Under the pieces are notes generated by a model that did no database searches, was not told the DNA's origin, and saw only the letters and a program-made list of their open reading frames with translations. Shown here piece by piece: positions 24,401-34,140 of a stretch of 64,000 bases of DNA. Position 1 is the stretch's first letter. The number at the start of each line of letters is the position of its first letter. The stretch covers positions 8,580,413 through 8,644,412 of the forward strand of contig OX438751.1 of assembly GCA_949316235.1 (NCBI GenBank). Direction: 5' to 3'. A program made the position numbers and the translations under genes. The stretch is from Oegoconia quadripuncta (taxonomy: Eukaryota; Arthropoda; Insecta; Lepidoptera; Autostichidae).

Positions 24401-27400
24401 TATTATAATTTACGTCCACCGATAGTTGTGGAGATTTTTGGGGGAGGCCTTTGTCCAGCAGTGGACGTCTTTCGGTTGATATGATGACGATCTTTGCGTT
24501 ATATTTTACATAACTTTCGTCTAATTCACGCTGTGCTATCGAAGAACCTGATTATCATTTTATATGCCCGACGCCAAATGATGTCATATAGTTAGTCATG
24601 GTCTACAGTCAACAGTAGGTATATACCTAGATATAAGAAATGTAAAACAAAGATGTTATACATCACTTTTAAGTTAATTAGCGGTTTTTCTTACGTGCTA
24701 ACCATTTGACTAAGCTATTACCATAAAGTAAATAATACAACGCGGAACCCGAGTACTAGTAATACGAGTACACGCCTTACCAGGTACAAACTAAGTCTCA
24801 AGGACGCTATTGGGAAAACCTGGAGGAACCTAGCTTTTATCCCATTGCAAACATCGCATGTAAATAGTATGCACCATCATCAAAAACAAGGACGAAACAA
24901 CCACAAAAAAATAAGTCTTTGTCTATTATGTATTTTCTTTGGGAATAGTCCGGTTAACCCTCATAAATGCAACGAAAATTATTTACGTTTATTTTGATTA
25001 CGAACGGGACGAACGAGCTCTAAGGAATTATTGAAGAATGAAACACCTACAAGAATGTGGCTCTCAAATTTTTGATTGATTGATTTTGTTTACACAATAT
25101 AAATCTACTTATCTACAACTGAATTAAAATCGACTTACATAGCAAATGGACGCAATGCAAATGGTTATGATTTTTTATAGTTTTGCGTTGAAAAGAGTCA
25201 TTCACAAGTCACATAATAGACAAAACATTAATCAGTAAAAATATTTGCATAATTTAATATTTCTAACTAGTAAAAACAATTATTATATGGGAAAACCAGG
25301 CCTGCTCTTTCACCTCCTGATACAACACGACTGAAGTCTCTAAAGCTTTCTCCTTTGTTTGTGTACAATGTCTCCTCGGTCTCTCCCTCCCTATTTTTCC
25401 TTTGAAACGAACATACGCATCAAGAGTCTATTTGCATCGCATGTCACATCTCATGGGCTACTTTGCCCTAATCGCCACTCTTTTTTGATGCAGCTACCTA
25501 TGTCGAGAATCAAAGTGCGAATATGACATTTTACTACGTGAAGTTTAACGCATGTATGCATTATGCATGTGTGGAATTCTGTATCTAATCCATCTTTAAA
25601 TCTATAATGTATAATATTTGTAATAAATTCATCGTGTCGTATCAAGTAACCAATTAACACATACACACACAAGCACGTACACACACCCACCCACACGGAC
25701 CGACCCATTACAGATCCAGCTGACCCTAGTAATAGAAACACTTTACGCTGTTTGTACAGTCGACAACACGGCGATCGTAACACTACCCTAATATGAACGC
25801 AGCGAGACATGACAGTCGCGATAAACGTTTATGTCACGCGAAATAATATTTGTCCTGCTCATTCCCTTGGACGAAATATAAAACTATCCCACTCTCACGT
25901 CGCGCTCGTCAAACGATGTCATGCTACAGGGGCTGTTTATATTGGAAGTGTTATGGTCGTCGTGTGGCCTCATGTACCTATACAACGTTGATAACGTCCT
26001 TAAATGTCCAGTCTGCCATAGTGTCCATCCGAAAATATTCTGTGTCCTAAAATGATCGATCATTTCCTTACCTGATTTATTACCTTATAGGAAGACTTGC
26101 CACCGACAGGGACTGATGATTTAGCAGTATGGGATAAGATAGTCATTTCAACATTTTACGGCTTCTGACTGCGCCTCATCATTAGTTTGAACTTTGGAGA
26201 CTAGCTAAAAGATCATTTCTTCGAATAGGTATATATAGAAAAGACGTAATCTCATATTATACAATGTACTTTTATCAGCCGGTCGATATGTAGCCCGATT
26301 CCACTCGAGGAAAGGTGTCATTTGAAATCGAATTATATACTCATGATGGTACGATGTTGGTAGGTATTAAGACCTAACACTAGATAAGACAGATTCACTA
26401 TGACTCAACGGCCTTCATGCCGCTCAGTGCCAAGTTAAAATATGACGAAATCGTTATTAATTTATAGATTGCTCAATAGAACATTTTCGGCAACAAAACG
26501 TGTGTTTCGATAGAATCCAGTTTACAGAAGTCGGTCTGCCATTCCTGCAATCATTGAGTTAATGTGAAACGTTATCGCAAGGGTCAATATACCGTCCAAT
26601 ATGTAGGCGCAAGATCTACTATCTTAAACTCCATTATATTCTCGTTAAAATATTTTTTGCATTTTCAGGTCACACTGATGATTTCAACTATATGATAGAA
26701 AGTTTGTTGGAGCGGTATCCTAGTACTAAGATAATTCTAGTTGGGTTCAGCCTTGGAGGCAATTTGATTACGAAATACCTAGGAGAAGACAGGAAGAGGC
26801 CTTCTAATATAATAGGAGGTATATCCATATGCCAAGGATACAATGCTATCGAGTAAGTATAAAAGCTACTGGTAGGTGTACCTACATAGATGATTTCAAT
26901 ATGACTGTTCGATTTTTTTCCAACTAAGCTGTTATACAAAGTATAGTCCTGACTAGTTTATTTATTATTTGTTAAAAGCTAGAAGGTACAGTCGACTGCA
27001 AGTCAAGGTTAACTTTATCTAAAGCGTAACATTAATGTGTTACGCTTGAGCTGCAGGCCACCGTATTAGGTATTTTAAAAAATGTAAAAAAAATGTAGCG
27101 AAATATCGAGTTTTGGGCAATAGTTAGGGTTGTCGGCCGCCAGATTTTCTCCGGATTTGCCTTAGTTTATAAGGCGTCCGCGCGCAATCTGGGTTGATTT
27201 CTATATTCGTACGGATTTCTTTCTCAAACAACCCAGTAAAAATTAAAATATTGAATATTCACTAATGATTTAGATGCATAAACTGTGCATAAACTGGACG
27301 GCGGAACGCGAACTCATGCTTTACGATTTAAATTCTATAATCCGTCCAGTGTTCTATGGCGACTTGGTCTTGAGTCGTCACAATTTCCGAGGTTTTAAGC

Positions 27401-30400
27401 GGGGTAGCCACTCTTATTACTAGCACTTTTACTCTCGGTAGCCTTCGGCTACGGCCGCCCCGCTCACTACATCTAGGCGCATTCCGTGTTGTACCTAGGT
27501 ATACGAAATCGGGAGGCCGAACTTCGTCCTCCTTTCCGATAGGGTCGGCCTCAGTGCCGCTTTCCATTTCATTGGCTACACTCCCTTTTGCCGAGAGGGG
27601 AAATGGGAAACCCACTTACATACCCATTTCTTTCTTTAATTAGTCTGGGGCCCAAGGTAGCAATAGAGCCACGTAGGGCATCGACTACCTTCAGAAGGCG
27701 CCGTGTCGACGAGGTACCACTGTTGATCCTAGCTTATAGGAGATACATTGGGAGGAGTGTGGAGGTGGGATCTGTACTGATTTAGATATATTTTGCACAG
27801 AAACGAAGTATGATTAAAAAGAATACTTTGTAAACTGACAATGAAGTAGGCAAACATTTATCCCAACAAATGAACTATACTTACTTCCAGTCTGCCGGAG
27901 TATCTGTTACACAATCGTGATTCCTCAACACATTTAAATGTAACCTTGCATACATGTTGTCCGTGACCCGTGTAACGCGTAACATGTTCTTAATTTCATT
28001 CGAGCCAAGCTGCCAGAAATAGTATACCTATTTCCTACTTGACCATTGTATATTGTGTTGACTATATAATGTACAGTCCTCTAAGAAAATAGCAAAGGTA
28101 TCTCTAAGGGCGATCTTTAAAATTCAATTCAGACTATGAAAGAATCATCATATATGAAGTAATAGATTATGAGTTAACCAATCAAAGGCAATAATGTTAA
28201 TTAGATGCGTGCTTATTTCATGCATTATTCGGTGCTATTATTATTACATTTACAGTAAAACTATTTACGCTATTCCTTTGATAATTTTCATATGAGGATA
28301 GGAAATTAATAACGATAGCAGACCCACCCGTATATTATAGCTACGTGATTTAAGACTCTGATTGTATCAATATGAAAAGGAACAATTGGTGAACTACTTT
28401 CTTCATTGACCGTACCAACCAGTTTTGTGCTAACTGGTAATTTAGTAATCGATATGATAATGTGATTAACATGTGCGATGGGTTACGTATTTCGCACAAC
28501 AATCGATTGTTTAAACGCATGGCCTTCGCTTTTCCATACCATGTATACAATTTTTTTATGAAGCTTCTAAATTCGACGAAATTCTTCTAAGTTCGACATT
28601 TCTACTTCACTTTTGTATGTCCTAGCAGTGATCGTTACCATAACTGGTCATTGACCCGAAGTGCTAAATTAAACATAGGATTTGCTTCAGGGCTAGCTTC
28701 CAGTTTGTTTGACGATTAAGTACACTAATTACTATAGATAGACTAACATTTGGAACTTATATAATTACCTGTACTAGTATGGTATGACTAATGAAAATTG
28801 GGTGTTAACAATATTCAATTATTTCTAGCTCCCGTATTCCAAATGGTTCGATATTCGATTAGGTATCGGATGGTTTAAAATTTTGAATACCTACGTCTCT
28901 TTGAACAAGAACGCATTCGAAATATGAAACATTCCCTGGCTTAACATTAAAAAAAAATGGGCTGACACGATGGAGGCATAAACCCCTAACTGTGAAATGA
29001 AGTGAACTTTATTACATTCGAGTTGAACCGAGTTTACCATAAAAGCCTCACTTAGATGGTTTATATACCGATCCCCTACTTTTATTAATTATTATATACG
29101 TTTTCAGTACAATGGTGTATCTCCTTCAATGGCAAAATTTCCGACGCTTTTACCTATACGTAATGACTGACAACTATCGAAACATCATCACCAGACATAA
29201 GAGGATACTTCTTAGTCAAGATATAAAGAACAGATACGAACTAGATGAAAACATGATAGTATCTGCTGGTACGTTGCCGGATTTGGATGAGGCTTATTCT
29301 AGGTAAGAAATCCTAAATGCATCATTTATGTAGATCTACATACCATCAGTCCGTAAAGTAATTAATTTATATAGTGGATAGTTTACTCATAACACCTGCA
29401 AACTCTCAAACCTTATGTCGGCACATTAATTGACCTCAAAAAGGAGTCACGGCAGTCTCAGATGCGCTCTCATCCTGATTCATAGAAGGAATGCCCCATA
29501 AGCCGATAATTTCAGCGGCTCTCTTACCCTTCACCCCACTGGACTAAAAGTTGATTTTGGCTGAGTGGTTATTTTTTTGTAATATGGTCAGGCATTGTAA
29601 GTGATCACACTCAAATATATCATGGTAGATTCATGATTGCTGCTAATAGTACACACACATGGGAGAATAATATGATTCAACTAAAGTGCCGTTTTTAAAG
29701 TTCATATTATCAAAGGAAAAGAGTTGAAGGGAAATCATAGGAATACACTTGGTCTTTTATTACATTCCTTAAAGGAATTGATTTCTAACTGTTACTACCT
29801 AGGAACAATCCCAGTGCCTTTCACATGCACGTGAGAATGTGATAATCTTATTTGTCTTATTACGTCAGATGATAAGATCGTATTTGATACGGTGCCTACG
29901 TATTCATAGATAGGTTTATTTACAAGTACCTATCTATCTCTAAGCAGCTTCTAGTGACTTGAGGGGTATTTGTGGTATTTTACAAAAATGCCAGCATAAC
30001 TTAAGTCTGACCAATGATCTGTCTGAGCTTGGGGATTTTAAGTTGTTGTATTTACTGTCCAACAGTTAAAAAGGGGCAGCTTTATCTAACTAGTATATCG
30101 GCATCTCTTTCTTAGTATGCTCAAGCGGAGATCTACGCTTGAGCAACGTTCTGAAATACGGGCCTTATTCTGTGCCTTAGATATAATTATTTTAATATTG
30201 GTCCCATTCCCACAGAGAAAATTCTCAATTCGTTCAAGCACCCATAATAATATCACAGGTATAAAGAATAAGGCTGCCGTACCACGTAAAATGTTTTGCG
30301 TGTGATTGCTAATAATTCGCCATTTAGCTCGCATGCATTCGACCGGTAAATGTGGTACCACGTAAGTGCCCGAAAAGTAGGTAAGGATAGGGGTAGGCAC

Positions 30401-33400
30401 GCCTAATGGATAGGCATATCGAGTTACCATAATTTACTTCTCCGACGGCCGATTCGAATATCTTCTCTAATGCTTTCAAATGGGAGGAGGAGCAGAATAG
30501 TGAAACCATTGCAAATCGCACCATGGCGGAGTCGCATGTCCCACTGTTGATGTCATTGATATGTGTTACTTTTGCTTGGCAATAAGTGTTTAGCGTTAAG
30601 CGTCAATGCGGTCTCCCAATTTGGGAGGTCCGGGTTCGATTCCCAGGCAGGCCATGTACCAATGAGTTTTTAAATTTAATTACTTATGTGCATTTATCCG
30701 ACTGCTATTGAACGCTGAAGGAAAACATCGTGAGGAAACCTGCATGCCTGAAAAATAAAAAATTCAAAGGCATGTGAAGTCCCCAACCCGCATTGGACCA
30801 GCGTGGTAGACTATGGCCCATACTACTACCGTTATACGAGCGAAGGCCTATATCCCTGCAGTGGGATGTTTAGGGCTGATGATGAAAGTGTTTGGCACCA
30901 ATTATTACTGTTGATCTGTGTTTTCAGAAGAGTCCATGGGTTCGAATCAGTAGCGGATTTATATAAATGGAGTTCGTCAGCCTTCTATTTAGATAATATA
31001 AAGACTCCGATGATATTCGTGAACGCGCGCGACGACCCCATCGTGCCCGAGCCATTGTTGCCGCTTATCAGGGAGTTTGTCAGTAAGTATAATATTAATT
31101 AATAATTTCATTGGAGACGTAAAGCAACGCTTGGCGCAGACAGTCCTTGAATGGGCCACCACCAGTAGTCGAATTTCCGCATGTTTGAAGCCACGATTTG
31201 TACAGCGATCCTGTTTGTTCTCTAAAACTAATTAAGACCCCACCCCTGTCCCGTTTTGGACTTTTAGTTCTGTTATTTAGGAATGTGTAAAGACGGAATA
31301 TATATTTTTCATACTTAAAACTATTTATACTTAGTCATTATTTATGTTAAAAATAATATACAAATATACAACGTCCAGAGAACAATACAAATTCATTTGG
31401 TTCAGTTTGCAACAGAATAAGGAGCCAAAAGTGTCTGCCACTGGTGGTCGATTGGTATTAAAGTTAGGTTTTGTCCCGCAGCCCGATCGCCTAACTCTAT
31501 TGCTTTGGGTATTGTCATCATTTATGACGTCAATGCACGGTCCGTCCTTGTCATATCGTAACACAATGACAAGGACGTACAGTGCATTGCTATCGCTATC
31601 GCTTTAGCTTTGACTTAGGCGGTAGACCCCCCGATCGTCACCAGTAGGGGTGGCAGATTCGGTGGTGACCTTTGAGAATAATTCGTAAATAACTCTCCCA
31701 CGCCAGCGGTCACCACTGGTGATCGATAGGAATGGAATGAAACTTCCATCACCAGAAGTGGAAGATCTGACGAAGATAACCCTATTTGACGCCTGACCTC
31801 TACACCAAAACAAATATATTTGTTTGTTACTATAAAACTTTTAGGTCCATGTTACATACGCCTTAATTATTTAATAATTATCTACCTACTTACTTCGATA
31901 ATAATGTAATTGCATCGCGTTATAAATTCATAGTTTTCCTGGATATTGATGATCTTGTCTCTTTAAATATTCATTTGCCTCGCCTTGACAACAAGTTCAA
32001 GGTCGTGGATAATTTTGTTTTCCTTTCGCGTAAATACAGAACACGGTATCGGTATGTAAATTTCTATTTAGGTGATTACATCTAGATTATACACCTATAA
32101 TTATAAAGATTAAGTCATTAAATGACACCAATTAAAGTATCTTTTAATCCAAGGTGATTGTTCGCTTAATTGCTTTCTCAAATGGATAAAATAATAAATA
32201 ATATAATAATAAATATTTCGAACAATTACACCAATCATCTAGTCCCAAACTAAGCAAAGCTTGTACTATGGATACTAGATAACGGATAAACATACATAAA
32301 TATTTATATAAACATCCATGACTCAGGAATAAATGTTCATATTCATCACACAAACATTTACCCGTCGCGGGATTCTAACCCGCAACCGTTGGTTTCGCTG
32401 ACAGGGTCACTATCCACTACACCAATCGGTCGTCGAAATCCGTTAATATTAAATACACTTAATAACAATATAAATACCTATTTAAAAACCCGACTGCATT
32501 TTTGCTGGCGCCATGTTGACATTTTAGCATAAAACGAATTAAGACGAATCCTTGCGCTTCAAAATTGGTCAAGCCGTTTAGGCTACAGGCTACAGGTAAC
32601 TCGAGTGTAAGAATTAAACACTAATGCAATTCAGGGTGCGTTACGTTGGGGCTCACTAGCTTTGTCAAAAGGTCCACCCATAGTTTACATTACACGTTAA
32701 ATTAGATCAGCACCCAAAGAGCACAGTTCTTCACTCTTATTTTTGTTTTGTACGTTTAGCATAACTGTGTGTGTAATTGTAATGCGAACGAAGTTTATCT
32801 ATTTACTACATAGTTTACGTTGAATAAAAATATTATTAGATGTATGGTGACCGCGCTGTGCCCTGCTGTATGTCGTAAATAACGTGGTACCTATTATTTT
32901 ATTGTAAAATTAACAGACCTGTGCACCTCCTCGCATTATAATGGCCGTGCCTCAACACACGAATTCAGGACACTACTGCATAACCACAAAAATTGTTTAC
33001 AAACGAGATTGCAGACGCTTTTAGAAAGATATAGTAATGCTTTCCATGGTAAGATTTGCCCTAATCACGCTGAACAGCTGGGATATCGATCGCATATTCC
33101 TTGCCAGTAACGATGACGCTGCCCAACATTGATCTATGCTGTTATGCTTACACACACACACACTGCCACTGAAGATGTAAACAATAGTTGTTTTGTTAAA
33201 TAAATGGTATTGTTTTTTTAAGGTTCTCGGGATAAAGCGATGTTCCTGGAGCTGGCACATGGCGGTCACCTGGGATTCTACGAGGGTGGTCTTATTTATG
33301 CCAACCCTGTCAACTGGCTAGACCGGGCGCTGGTGGGACTGGCCGGCGGCCTCCTAATGGCACACAATAAGTGCTCCCCCAAAGACGAATCGACTGTCAA

Positions 33401-33488
33401 CGAGCACGCACCATCCGATGACGAGCCTGACCTCATCAAATCAGCGACCATTGTATACAGAGACCCTTTTGATAAAGTCAGTTGCTAA
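6456..33488 (+). CDS. Abhd3: ABHD1/ABHD3-type alpha/beta hydrolase (phospholipase-like), 7 exons
   Basis: Exons are 6456-6610, 19262-19434, 23597-23764, 26669-26852, 29108-29302, 30928-31082 and 33223-33488. All introns are GT-AG, all phases join, and the total is 431 codons plus TAA, close to the ~400-residue family size. Residues ~3-20 form a hydrophobic signal-anchor. The family block YMPTRLWGFSGHVQT spans exons 1-2, and PGIGNTSES is in exon 3. The nucleophile elbow GFSLGGN (Ser ~193) is in exon 4. The acid-loop motif NARDDPIVP (Asp 327/328) is in exon 6, and AHGGHLGF with the catalytic His ~359 is in exon 7, so the Ser-Asp-His triad is complete. Vertebrate ABHD3 cleaves phosphatidylcholines with short or oxidised acyl chains; the substrate here is inferred. 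The orthology split between ABHD1 and ABHD3 cannot be resolved by eye. Introns are long and full of transposons. An AATAAA at 34069 may end the transcript. Confidence 0.9.
6974..7417 (+). pseudogene. CR1 ORF1 C-terminal fragment (SGNH-like)
   Basis: About 147 codons remain open and end in TAG at 7415-7417, overlapping the ORF2 frame by roughly 37 nt. The region KFKFFDTNKF followed by LTKDKLYLSKYYIKQLA resembles the C-terminal block of the SGNH/GDSL esterase-like domain found in many CR1 ORF1 proteins, where a D-x-x-H pair is expected. Here the His position is Tyr. There is no convincing ATG, and the N-terminal part has been lost with the 5' truncation. The assignment rests on motif shape only. 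Confidence 0.5.
7381..10221 (+). pseudogene. CR1-type ORF2 endonuclease-reverse transcriptase, C-terminus displaced
   Basis: The frame is open from 7381. The first ATG is at 7504, but recognisable endonuclease sequence (FHQNIQ at ~7456) begins before it, so the true start is upstream or non-canonical. Endonuclease motifs are ITEHW, CGDFNVD (~7860) and RSDHCG (~8052). Reverse transcriptase motifs are NNYRPISILPVLSKIFEKL (~8970), FGFTNGRST, FCDLSKAFDCVDH, GVPQGSILGP (~9355) and the catalytic FADD (~9451). The last 9 codons before the stop at 10221 are not native: they are read from the terminal repeat of an inserted LTR element. The native C-terminal segment resumes at 15112 (KFKRHIKETL, then KGYYRIDDY). 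Apart from that insertion I see no frameshift or stop. Confidence 0.85.
10193..10335 (-). repeat. 3' LTR (143 bp)
   Basis: On the minus strand it begins TGTGGTAT directly after the purine tract and ends ATTGCA. The first 62 plus-strand bases (10193-10254) are identical to 15031-15092. The remaining 81 bp correspond to only 15 bp in the other LTR. Confidence 0.75.
10336..10364 (-). other. Polypurine tract of the LTR element
   Basis: On the minus strand a run of about 20 A is followed by CGGGGGAGG and then directly by the TG of the 3' LTR. This is the expected position and composition for the primer of plus-strand DNA synthesis in LTR elements. Confidence 0.7.
13908..14048 (-). repeat. tRNA-derived SINE, nested in the LTR element
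   Basis: Reading minus, the copy starts with the head ACGACCGATAGGTATAGTGG, runs through a GGTTGCGGCTTCGAATCCCG-like B-box region, and continues into a body (GAGTCATGGATGTTTATATA) shared with 17191-17305, 32225-32434 and, more distantly, 21118-21330. It is a SINE and not a functional tRNA gene, since no cloverleaf can close. Confidence 0.65.
15016..15030 (-). other. Primer-binding site of the LTR element
   Basis: On the minus strand TGGCGACCCTGCCAG follows the CA end of the 5' LTR with no spacer. TGG is the complement of the universal CCA tRNA end. The cognate tRNA was not identified. Confidence 0.65.
15031..15107 (-). repeat. 5' LTR (77 bp, internally shorter)
   Basis: It shares a perfect 62-bp block (15031-15092) and the terminal TACCACA (plus-strand reading) with the other LTR, but lacks about 66 bp of intervening sequence. 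It is followed by the target duplicate GAGC at 15108-15111 and then by resumed CR1 coding sequence. Confidence 0.7.
16051..16295 (-). repeat. Lepidopteran tRNA-related SINE with a 13-bp target duplication
   Basis: The 245-bp insert is bounded by exact copies of GTTCGCAAATAAT (16038-16050 and 16296-16308). On the minus strand it starts with a tRNA-like B-box region, followed by the body containing CATGTACCAATGAG, a conserved stretch around CATCGCGAGGAAACCTGCATG, and a 3' end with GCAGTGGGATGTTTATGGGC. The same family occurs on the plus strand at 30592-30885. Confidence 0.85.
17191..17305 (+). repeat. tRNA-derived SINE head and partial body
   Basis: It begins ACGACCGATTGGTGTAGTGG, an A-box-like tRNA head, and carries a good B box (GGTTCGAATCCC) at about 17240-17251. 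The body is short and diverged. Same family as 13908-14048 and 32225-32434 but on the plus strand. Confidence 0.65.
17370..17560 (+). repeat. Dispersed lepidopteran-type repeat (family Z)
   Basis: The sequence with TTTGCCCTAATCGCCACGCT and, near the end, CCTTTTACGACACCCACGGG recurs in pieces at 23250-23455, 25437-25483 and 33047-33150, and on the minus strand around 53885-53915 and 55787-55822. I cannot assign a class. The 91-codon frame across it is accidental. Confidence 0.55.
17949..18087. mobile_element. Short foldback/MITE with ~39-bp terminal inverted repeats
   Basis: The left end GTATTTCAGAATGTTGCTCA and its continuation match the reverse complement of the right end with about four mismatches in 39 bp. 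Each arm itself contains a smaller palindrome around TCAAGC...GCTTGA. A solo end of the same family lies at 30119-30164. Confidence 0.6.
18136..18281. mobile_element. Harbinger-like MITE, first of two tandem copies
   Basis: It starts GGCCCTTATTAATAAACC and ends with an approximate inverted copy (ATCGATTTATTATTACAGCTC). TTA flanks both sides (18133-18135 and 18282-18284), the second TTA being shared with the next element. A three-base TTA duplication with GGCCC-type ends fits PIF/Harbinger-derived MITEs. Confidence 0.55.
18285..18600. mobile_element. Harbinger-like MITE, second copy
   Basis: The ends are GGCCCGTATTAATAAACCA and the matching inverted TGGTTTATTAATACGGGCC, a near-perfect terminal inverted repeat, with TTA duplicated at 18282-18284 and 18601-18603. 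The interior is non-coding and repeats parts of the terminal motif, including a second CGTATTAATAAAC near 18422. Confidence 0.7.
19435..23596. other. Hydrolase intron 2
   Basis: This is non-coding sequence with no supported gene. It contains a SINE body at 21118-21330, a family-Z fragment at 23250-23455, two inverted repeats at 20530-20551 and 20598-20639, and a 9-bp-arm palindrome at 23001-23023. The 130-codon minus frame at 22762-23154 has no family resemblance. Confidence 0.55.
21118..21330 (-). repeat. SINE body without tRNA head
   Basis: It shares the stretch TAGTCCCAAACTAAGCAAAG, the following 50 bp (TACTATGGATA, GATAACGGATAAACATAC) and the downstream CATCACACAAACATTTA with 32225-32434. 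The tRNA-like head expected at the right end is missing or unrecognisable. Confidence 0.6.
24425..24490 (+). repeat. RTE-type 3' tail fragment
   Basis: The short segment GAGGCCTTTGTCCAGCAGTG followed by a stop codon and ATGATGACGA is the usual C-terminal coding end and GAT-rich tail of RTE/BovB-like elements. Compare the fuller fragments at 56048-56440 and 61407-62106. Confidence 0.55.
25808..25945 (+). repeat. Repeat X, uninterrupted copy
   Basis: Blocks GCGATAAACGTTTATGTC, ATAATATTTGTCCTGCTCAT and AAACGATGTCATGCTAC are shared in the same order with 52676-53060, where the second copy has been split by a CR1 fragment. The class is unknown and no coding potential is recognised. Confidence 0.6.
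26853..29107. other. Hydrolase intron 4
   Basis: Non-coding. A 10-bp-arm inverted repeat (AAGCGTAACA / TGTTACGCTT) lies near 27022-27048. A GC-richer patch at about 27300-27785 differs from the surrounding AT-rich sequence, and part of it recurs at 51675-51800. The open frames in that patch (for example 27328-27615 minus) are read as repeat sequence, not host genes. Confidence 0.5.
27620..27765. repeat. Dispersed repeat Y, copy 1
   Basis: TTTCTTTCTTTAATTAGTCT followed by GGGGCCCAAGGTAGCAATAG matches 51675-51800 with scattered substitutions. Both copies sit in introns of different genes in the same orientation. The class is unknown. Confidence 0.55.
30119..30164. repeat. Solo end of the 17949-18087 foldback family
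   Basis: GCTCAAGCGGAGATCTACGC followed by TTGAGCAACGTTCTGAAATACGGG matches the right terminal inverted repeat of 17949-18087. No partner arm was found nearby. Confidence 0.5.
30592..30885 (+). repeat. tRNA-related SINE next to hydrolase exon 6
   Basis: Same family as 16051-16295 but on the plus strand, with a B box (GGGTTCGATTCCC) at about 30631-30643 and the body through CATCGTGAGGAAACCTGCAT to GCAGTGGGATGTTTAGGGCT. It is flanked by AAGTGTTT (30584-30591 and 30886-30893), a likely 8-bp target duplication. Confidence 0.75.
31083..33222. other. Hydrolase intron 6
   Basis: No gene is seen. Contents are an interrupted 59-nt hairpin at 31531-31589, a SINE at 32225-32434, and a family-Z fragment at 33047-33150 close to the last exon. 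Confidence 0.55.
32225..32434 (-). repeat. tRNA-derived SINE, near full length
   Basis: Reading minus: head ACGACCGATTGGTGTAGTGG, then a B-box region (GGTTAGAATCCCG, one base off the consensus), then the body with GAGTCATGGATGTTTATATA and CTTTGCTTAGTTTGGGACTA, ending in GATTGGTGTAATTG. This is the most complete copy of its family in the window. Confidence 0.7.
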
Positions 33489-34068
33489 TATTTCGCACGG
33501 TATGCTAGGCTCAGTAAGCCCCAAATTGTGACGTAAGATTTTTTACATTGTAACGAAACCGTAGTTTACAGCGACTTTACTACCAGCATATCTGATTTTG
33601 AATCCGTCGTGCACTAATAATTGCTAATGTTTTTTGTATGTGTGCAGGGGAACAACCGTATATTTTGCATACATTACCCGTGTTTACACACGTATTTACG
33701 GCGGCAGTTAATATAAGGAAACGAAGAGTTAGTTTCTGGAGAGTTTAAAGGTTTGCATTTCACAAATTTTATGTAGAATATACAGGATGTTAATTGAATT
33801 GCAAGGGAGATATGTTGTATTTAGGTATTCGATAAATATAAAGGGAAAATTTATTTGTTAATTATGTTTTACAATAGATTTCATGTTAAATAATATCTAA
33901 ACTATACTACTGTTACTCAGTGTAGCCTATAGTAAAAGCAGGACATCACCCCCTTGCAACAACGCAATTAAATTAACAGCTTGTTTGTGCACAATGATAG
34001 TATTTCAAGCATTTCGTTATGTGTGATATTGAAATTATCTGTGGCCTGAAGTTGTATGCCCGTTTTAG

Positions 34069-34074
34069 AATAAA
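34069..34074 (+). terminator. Candidate poly(A) signal of the hydrolase gene
   Basis: This is the first canonical AATAAA after the stop codon at 33488, which would give a 3' UTR of about 0.6 kb. It sits just before the inverted-repeat element at 34141. There is no experimental support. Confidence 0.4.
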
Positions 34075-34140
34075 ATATCCATCCAGAGATTAGAGCATTA
34101 ATATATGAGGTTTTGAAATAATTTTCTTTTGAAGTAGATA

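Larger units (their letters stand above)
23765..26668. other. Hydrolase intron 3
   Basis: No gene is seen. It contains the 3' tail of an RTE-type element at 24425-24490, a family-Z scrap at 25437-25483, and repeat X at 25808-25945. Confidence 0.55.
29303..30927. other. Hydrolase intron 5
   Basis: Non-coding. It holds a solo foldback end (30119-30164) and a full SINE (30592-30885) whose 3' end is only about 42 bp from the exon 6 boundary. Confidence 0.55.

Noticed and set aside
27328..27615. 95-codon minus frame in the GC-richer patch of intron 4
   Set aside because: It lies beside a dispersed repeat (a neighbouring stretch recurs at 51675-51800), so a repeat-derived frame is more likely than a host gene.
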